NCBI RefSeq assembly: GCF_046156265.1
Contig: NZ_JAWDIR010000043.1
Coordinates: forward strand, 1 to 64,000
Length of the DNA stretch: 64,000 bases
Origin: CAMDHY01 sp046156265
GTDB taxonomy: Bacteria; Pseudomonadota; Alphaproteobacteria; Rhizobiales; Segnochrobactraceae
Direction of reading: 5' to 3'
Shown: piece after piece, positions 59,510 to 64,000 of the stretch
Layout: each line of letters begins with the position of its first letter
How positions within the stretch are numbered: position 1 is the first letter of the stretch
Position numbers and translations under genes: made by a program
The notes under the pieces: model-generated
The model's database searches: none
What the model was told of the DNA's origin: nothing
The model's input: the letters and a program-made list of their open reading frames with translations, nothing else

Positions 59510-60904
59510 CTATGCCAGCACCACCACCTCGACCGGCGTGTCGACGCCGGCGACGGTCGCCAGCCGGCGAACCGGCGCGGTGCCCTCGTACCCCTGCATC
59601 ACCGCGAGATCGAATGTCGGCCCGTCCGTCAGGGCCTGCACGCCCTCGGCCTTGGTGTGCTTCTCGAGCTTGGCGGCGAGGTTCACCGCGTCGCCGATGA
59701 CGGTGTACTCGAGTCGGCTTGCATCGCCGACGGCACCGAACAGCATCCGTCCGCTCGCGACCCCGACGCCGACGCGGGCGACGGGCCGGCCGGCGGCCTC
59801 GCGGGCGGTGTACCAGTCGTGGGCCGCCGCGATCACCGCATCGGCGGCCACGAGCGCGTCCCGGGCGTAGGTGTCGGAAGGCTGCGTGCAGCCGAAGCTC
59901 GCCATGATGCCGTCGCCGAGGAACTTGTCGATGGTGCCGCCGTGCGCCTGGATCACCGGCACCATGCGGGCCTGGTAATCGGCGAGGAGGGCGACCGTCT
60001 CACTTGGTGGCAGGCTGCGGGTCAGGGCGGTGAAGCCGCGCAGGTCGACGAACAGCGCCGCCGCCTCGCACAGCCTGCCTTCGCCCGACTGGATCGGCTC
60101 GTCCGCCCCGGTGATCCGGGCGGCGATGGCGGGGGAGAAGAAGCGCTTCAGGTCCTGCGCCGCCTCGCCTTCGACGACGGCGCGCTGCAGCAGCCGGCGG
60201 GCGTTGCGGATCGCCAGCCACAACAGCAAGCTGACGACGATGATTGTGACGATCTTGTCGATCTCGGCGCCGAACAGGATCTTCGGCGAGGTCATGTACT
60301 CGATGTAGTTGCGTGTCGCCGGCATCCCGCTCGGGTCGGACAGGGCGGCGTAGACCACGAGCACCACCCAGCCGGCGGCGGCGACGAGGCCGGTGGCGAG
60401 CACATAGCGCTCGTCGAAGCGAAGCGCCCTCAAGCCGATGAAGATGAAGACGTAGAGCACCGTCGGCGCCTTCAGATAGAAGGCGGCCGGCTGGCCGTAC
60501 TGGATGTGGAAGCTCCAGATCAGCCCCATCAGCAGCGTGACGTCGATCAGGATCGAGGCGAGCAGCGCCCATGGGGGCAGGCGGCCGCGATAGGACCAGA
60601 CGAGGCGGACGACCGTGACGGCGAAATAGACGGCGAGCGCCCACGGCACCGGGCGCCCCGCGATGTGGAGCACGACCATCCGCAGCCATTCCGGCACGCC
60701 GGCGGAGAAGATCCAGTGCCCGGCGTCGGGCATCTGGCCCTCGGCCGGACGCGAGACGAAGTAGAGCGTCGCAAACAGCGCGACGATGCCGAGCTGCACC
60801 CAGCCGATGATGCGCTCGCCCCGGTCCTGCTCGGCGAGGAGCGCACGCTCGACACGCGGCGGCAGGTGCGCGCGACGGGAAGAGTCGAAGAAGGGCAGGG
60901 GCAT
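59510..60904 (-). CDS. Class III adenylate/guanylate cyclase with membrane domain
   Basis: A 464-residue protein. Six predicted helices (about 30-240) precede a class III cyclase domain (ALFVDLRGFTALTRSLPPSETVALLADYQARMVPVIQAHGGTIDKFLGDGIMASFG, then ARVGVGVASGRMLFGAVGDASRLEYTVIGDAVNLAAKLEKHTKAEG). Metal aspartates are in FVDLRGF and LGDGI; substrate and transition-state residues (K in DKFLGD, N and the missing arginine region in NLAAKLE) fit an adenylate cyclase of the CyaC/Cya3 kind. ATG 60904 is used; an in-frame GTG lies ten codons upstream. Confidence 0.88.
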   Translation of the reverse strand: MPLPFFDSSRRAHLPPRVERALLAEQDRGERIIGWVQLGIVALFATLYFVSRPAEGQMPDAGHWIFSAGVPEWLRMVVLHIAGRPVPWALAVYFAVTVVRLVWSYRGRLPPWALLASILIDVTLLMGLIWSFHIQYGQPAAFYLKAPTVLYVFIFIGLRALRFDERYVLATGLVAAAGWVVLVVYAALSDPSGMPATRNYIEYMTSPKILFGAEIDKIVTIIVVSLLLWLAIRNARRLLQRAVVEGEAAQDLKRFFSPAIAARITGADEPIQSGEGRLCEAAALFVDLRGFTALTRSLPPSETVALLADYQARMVPVIQAHGGTIDKFLGDGIMASFGCTQPSDTYARDALVAADAVIAAAHDWYTAREAAGRPVARVGVGVASGRMLFGAVGDASRLEYTVIGDAVNLAAKLEKHTKAEGVQALTDGPTFDLAVMQGYEGTAPVRRLATVAGVDTPVEVVVLA

Positions 60905-61004
60905 CGTCGCGCGACCCGTGATCCGCCAGTTCACGAGTCTCGGCCCTTTCGCCCGGCGCGTCCAGCCCGGGCGGGCGACCGGCGGCGGGCCGGGGGGCGA
61001 ACCC

Positions 61005-61703
61005 CTACAGCGCCTCTCTCACTCGTCGCTCCTCATCGTCGACGCGGCCCTGCGCCGATTCGAAATCCGGTGCACGCGCGACGATGAAGATCCGCGGGTC
61101 CTTGCGGCCCGAGCCGTGGCGGGCCTGCTCGATGATCGTAAAGCCGGCGCACTCGATCTCGCTCTCGAGGTCGAGTGCGGCAAAGAACGAAACGTGGGGC
61201 GCCTTGCCGAAGGCCTGCGCCACCGGCACGGCGAGCCGCAGGAGAGGGCTCATCTCGGACAGGCAGGGTGTCTTGGAGATGAACAGGCCACCCGGCTTCA
61301 GCAGGTGGCGGGCGTGCCGCAAGGTGGCCGCCCTGTCGGTGACGAGATGCAGGACGTTGAACGCCAGCACGGCGTCAAAGGAGCCGGCCGTCCCCGCGGT
61401 TCGGTCGGCGGCGGCAACCTCGAAGTCGACGTTTGCACACGCCTGCGCGCCTGCCTTCTCGCGGGCGATGGCGACCATTTCACCCGCGACGTCGGTGCCG
61501 ACCATCCGGCCGACGACGGGCGCGATCCTCAGGGCGCTGGTGCCGGTGCCGCAGCCGATTTCGAGCACCGCATCGGCGCCCTGCACCAGCGTGCGCGTCC
61601 GCTCGATGGTGCGCTCGTAACCGGCCATATCCTTGATCGCGTCGTTCGCATACTTGCGGGCGATCCGGTCCCAGAAGGCGGCGTCACGGGTGTCTCGAAG
61701 CAT
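61005..61703 (-). CDS. SAM-dependent methyltransferase
   Basis: A 232-residue class I methyltransferase. Motif I is VLEIGCGTGTSAL, motif II MVGTDVAGEM, and the DAVLAFNVLHLVTD and LKPGGLFISKTP segments follow. The ubiquinone/menaquinone-type appearance is loose; the substrate is unknown. The GGGAG six bases before ATG 61703 favours this start. It is divergent from the LysR gene by 83 bases. Confidence 0.86.
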   Translation of the reverse strand: MLRDTRDAAFWDRIARKYANDAIKDMAGYERTIERTRTLVQGADAVLEIGCGTGTSALRIAPVVGRMVGTDVAGEMVAIAREKAGAQACANVDFEVAAADRTAGTAGSFDAVLAFNVLHLVTDRAATLRHARHLLKPGGLFISKTPCLSEMSPLLRLAVPVAQAFGKAPHVSFFAALDLESEIECAGFTIIEQARHGSGRKDPRIFIVARAPDFESAQGRVDDEERRVREAL

Positions 61704-61774
61704 GGGCATCTCCCTCGCCCGAGGGATTAGCACATGCGCTTATGCCGAGAATTGCCGAACACTGCACGATCGAT

Positions 61775-61788
61775 ATACGTAAACGTAT
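61775..61788. promoter_or_regulatory. Palindrome ATACGT-AA-ACGTAT overlapping the LysR start
   Basis: A perfect 14-bp inverted repeat whose right arm runs into the LysR start codon. It lies in the divergent gap and could be an autoregulatory operator that also controls the methyltransferase gene. Confidence 0.4.
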
Positions 61789-62713
61789 GAGTGGGTTGGA
61801 CTGGAACCTCGCGCGAGCCTTCTGCGCCACGGCGGATACCGGCTCGCTGTCTGCGGCGGCGCAGAGGCTCGGCCTGACGCAGCCGACGCTGTCGCGTCAG
61901 GTCGCGGCACTGGAGGCCAGCCTCGGCGTCACCCTGTTCGAGCGCGTGGGCAAGCGCCTGGTGCTGACGGACACCGGGCGCGGCCTCCTCGAGCACGCAC
62001 GGGCGATGGCCGCGGCCGCGGAGGCGTTGGCGCTCGCCGCCGCTGGCAGGTCGGAGGACATCACCGGGCGCGTCGTGATCTCCGCCACCGATGCGATCTC
62101 CGCCTATCTGCTCCCCGACATCCTCGAGCACATCCGGGAGCTCGCCCCGCAGCTGACCCTCGTCGTGATCTCCACCGATTCGATCAGCGACCTCAGGCGT
62201 CGAGAGGCCGACATCGCCATACGCCACGTCCGCCCGACGGAGCCGGAGCTGATCGGCCGGCTGGTCTCGGAAATGCCCGCGCACTTCTACGCGGCGGAAA
62301 CGTGGATCGCCCGGAACGGCCTGCCGCGAAAGGTGGCTGACCTCGGCGGCGTCGACCTGCTCGCTTTCGATCCGGTCGAGCAGTTCGTCGCGCATCTCGC
62401 CGGGGTCGGCATCGCCGTGACGGCCGATCAGTGCCGTCTCGTCTCGGCCAACGCCGTCGTCCTGTGGGAGATGCTGCGGCGGGGGCTCGGCGTCGGCATG
62501 ATGTTGCGCGAGATCGCCGAGCGCACGCCCGGCCTGGTGCGGCTGCTGCCGGATTGGCCCGGGATCCAAGTACCGATCTGGCTCGTCACGCACCGCGAGC
62601 TGCACACGAGCAAGCGCGTGCGACTGGTCTTCGACGCGATCGCCGAACGGCTGAGCCGGGACTCATCTCGAGCACTCGACGAGCAGCCGCAGGGGATCAG
62701 TCTCGGTGGTTAG
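61787..62713 (+). CDS. LysR-family transcriptional regulator
   Basis: A 308-residue LysR regulator. The N-terminal helix-turn-helix is in LDWNLARAFCATADTGSLSAAAQRLGLTQPTLSRQVAALEASLGVTLFERV, followed by the co-inducer domain with ADIAIRHVRPTEPELIGRL. ATG 61787 gives the standard MSGLDWN start; ATG 61742 upstream in the same frame is less likely. It probably regulates the divergent methyltransferase. Confidence 0.88.
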   Translation: MSGLDWNLARAFCATADTGSLSAAAQRLGLTQPTLSRQVAALEASLGVTLFERVGKRLVLTDTGRGLLEHARAMAAAAEALALAAAGRSEDITGRVVISATDAISAYLLPDILEHIRELAPQLTLVVISTDSISDLRRREADIAIRHVRPTEPELIGRLVSEMPAHFYAAETWIARNGLPRKVADLGGVDLLAFDPVEQFVAHLAGVGIAVTADQCRLVSANAVVLWEMLRRGLGVGMMLREIAERTPGLVRLLPDWPGIQVPIWLVTHRELHTSKRVRLVFDAIAERLSRDSSRALDEQPQGISLGG

Positions 62714-62718
62714 TGAAA

Positions 62719-62795
62719 TGGCGCGCCCGGAACGATTCGAACGTCCGACCCCCAGATTCGTAGTCTGGTGCTCTATCCAGCTGAGCTACGGGCGC
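62719..62795 (-). tRNA. tRNA-Arg (anticodon ACG)
   Basis: A complete 77-nt cloverleaf on the minus strand with encoded CCA. The acceptor is GCGCCCG with CGGGCGC, and the anticodon stem CCAGA/TCTGG surrounds the loop CTACGAA (anticodon ACG, read as ICG). The T loop is GTTCGAATC. Confidence 0.95.
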
Positions 62796-62952
62796 GTGGC
62801 CGGCGGCGGGTCCTTGCGGAGCGCCGCGGCGGGATCGAGATAGCCGCATCGTCGGCGCATTGCAAGGGTGTGACGATGGCGGCGTCCACAAGTCTGAGCG
62901 CGCGATGTCGCGGCGGGGCGGCGGCGGTCGCACTGCCCCGGATCTCCCTCAA

Positions 62953-64000
62953 TCAGGCCAGCCGCAGGTACCAGGCATAGTCGCGATCACTCACCTCCGC
63001 GAAGAAGCGGTCGCACTCGGCTTCCTTCACTGTCAGGAAGACGTCGTGGAAGCGCTCCCCGAGCCGGCGCTTCAGGACCTCGCCCCGACGAGCGCGAGCC
63101 AGCGCCTCCGGCCAGTGGCGGGGCAGGCTCGGCGCGATCTGGGCGTAGCCGTTGCCGGTGATCGGCACGGACGGCTCGAGCCCCGCCTCGACGCCCTCCA
63201 GCATGCCGGCGAGGACGGCGGCGAGCGCCACATAGGGGTTGGCGTCGGCGCCGCAGACGCGGTGCTCGAGATGGCGCGCGGCCGGGGGCCCGGCGGTCAC
63301 GCGGATCGGCACCGAGCGGTTGTCGATCGCCCAGGCCGGCCCGACAGGCGCGTAGGAGTTTGCCCGGAAGCGGCGGTAGCTGTTGGCGTTGGGGGCGAAC
63401 AGCGCCATGCCCTCCGCCATCGTCGCCTCGAGGCCGGCGATCGAGGCGCGCAGCAGCGCGTTGCCCTCCGGCTCGTCGCCGGCGAAGAGATTTTTGCCAT
63501 CCGCGTCGGCGAACGAGACGTGCAGGTGCATGCCGGAACCGGCGCGGTCGCCATAGGGCTTCGCCATGAAGGTCGCGGCGTAGCCGTGATTCTCCGCCAC
63601 CGCCTTGACGAGGCGCTTCCACAGGATGGCGTCGTCGCAGGCCCGGAGCGCATCGGTGCGGTGCTCCAGAACCACTTCGAGCTGGCCGGGGGAGTATTCG
63701 GAGATCAGTGTCCGCGCCGGCAGGCCGGTGGCCTCGGCGGCCTCGTAGAGGCCATCGAGGAAGCCGGAGAAATCGGAGAGGTCCTGCATCAGGTATGCCT
63801 GCAGGTCGGCCTGGCGGAAGCCGTTCGGCGCCGTCGGCGGCTCGGCTCTCAGCTCCGCGGCCGCCTCGCCGTCGAGGAGATAGAACTCGAGCTCGACCGC
63901 GGTGACCGGATGCAGGCCGCGCGCCTTGCAGGCCTCGACGACGCTGGCGAGCGCGTGGCGCGGGTCGGCCTCGGTCGGTCGGCCGTCGCGCTCGTAGGAG
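62953..64000 (-). CDS. Glutamine synthetase family protein, N-terminus beyond window
   Basis: The frame runs to the right edge, so about 100 N-terminal residues are missing. Visible parts are VTAVELEFYLLDG, GMHLHVSFAD, the conserved NSYRRFRANSYAPVGPAWAIDNRSVPIRV and HRVCGADANPYVALAAVLAGM. This composition is that of the gamma-glutamylputrescine synthetase/GlnA-like group more than of housekeeping GlnA. It ligates glutamate to an amine at the expense of ATP; the amine is unknown. Confidence 0.9.
   Translation of the reverse strand, partial: SYERDGRPTEADPRHALASVVEACKARGLHPVTAVELEFYLLDGEAAAELRAEPPTAPNGFRQADLQAYLMQDLSDFSGFLDGLYEAAEATGLPARTLISEYSPGQLEVVLEHRTDALRACDDAILWKRLVKAVAENHGYAATFMAKPYGDRAGSGMHLHVSFADADGKNLFAGDEPEGNALLRASIAGLEATMAEGMALFAPNANSYRRFRANSYAPVGPAWAIDNRSVPIRVTAGPPAARHLEHRVCGADANPYVALAAVLAGMLEGVEAGLEPSVPITGNGYAQIAPSLPRHWPEALARARRGEVLKRRLGERFHDVFLTVKEAECDRFFAEVSDRDYAWYLRLA

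Noticed and set aside
58838..61087. 749-codon open frame on the plus strand
   Set aside because: Its translation is low-complexity (Arg, Asp, Gly rich), and the minus strand holds HXXEE and cyclase genes with clear domains.

Overview
The window is a high-GC stretch of an alphaproteobacterial chromosome, most likely from the order Hyphomicrobiales (Rhizobiales). The main markers are a FYDLN-type (TIGR02300 family) acidic protein at 17.6 kb, a 25-residue MGRGILLW-type membrane peptide at 14.2 kb, and alphaproteobacterial-style catabolic clusters. The genus cannot be fixed from the sequence. There are two tRNA-Arg genes (anticodons CCT and ACG) and no insertion sequence, prophage or CRISPR array. 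Coding density is high, and most long opposite-strand open frames are GC-driven shadows.

Layout. 0-6 kb: two paralogous small secreted proteins, a secreted hypothetical, a PHB-depolymerase-type esterase, a DUF892 protein, an alpha/beta hydrolase and a candidate small RNA. 5-11.5 kb: a LysR regulator, an AhpD-like protein, an FMN-dependent monooxygenase with its flavin reductase, an MFS transporter and a nitrilase. 11.6-18 kb: two serine beta-lactamase-fold proteins, membrane and PRC-barrel proteins, tRNA-Arg(CCT), a GreA/B-like factor, a PAP2 phosphatase and the FYDLN protein. 18-25.6 kb: a TRAP transporter and MarR regulator converging on an amidohydrolase, feruloyl-CoA-synthase-type ligase and enoyl-CoA hydratase. 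The two promoters carry related 17-bp operator-like palindromes, which points to one MarR-controlled phenylpropanoid uptake and degradation regulon. 25.7-29.5 kb: osmoregulated periplasmic glucan synthesis (OpgH plus an MdoG-family protein). 29.6-35.3 kb: a cupin closely resembling bacterial Mn-dependent hydroxynitrile lyases, a nitrilase-superfamily hydrolase and an XRE-cupin regulator, divergent from an ABC importer operon that also encodes an M24 peptidase-like protein.

35.3-50.4 kb is the centrepiece: a long co-directional set encoding a soluble diiron monooxygenase of the propane/phenol/acetone type (prm/mimABCD), its amidohydrolase, MIP18-type and GroEL-like accessory genes, a sigma54-dependent activator, an alcohol dehydrogenase, and several unfamiliar genes including a cytoplasmic WD40-like beta-propeller. 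A consensus -24/-12 promoter with upstream inverted repeats precedes prmA. The activator, chaperonin and hydroxylase form a recognisable oxygenase regulon. The propeller and three small helical proteins next to it are the least described part.

50.4-59 kb: a YnjBCD-type ABC transporter, an NDH/SQR-like flavoprotein, a TetR regulator, and a divergent set of a MerA-like disulfide oxidoreductase, a TVP38/DedA-like membrane protein and a CDP-alcohol phosphatidyltransferase (YnjF-like). This resembles an expanded ynj locus. 59-64 kb: an HXXEE membrane protein, a class III adenylate cyclase, a SAM methyltransferase divergent from a LysR regulator, tRNA-Arg(ACG), and the 3' part of a glutamine-synthetase-family gene cut by the window edge.
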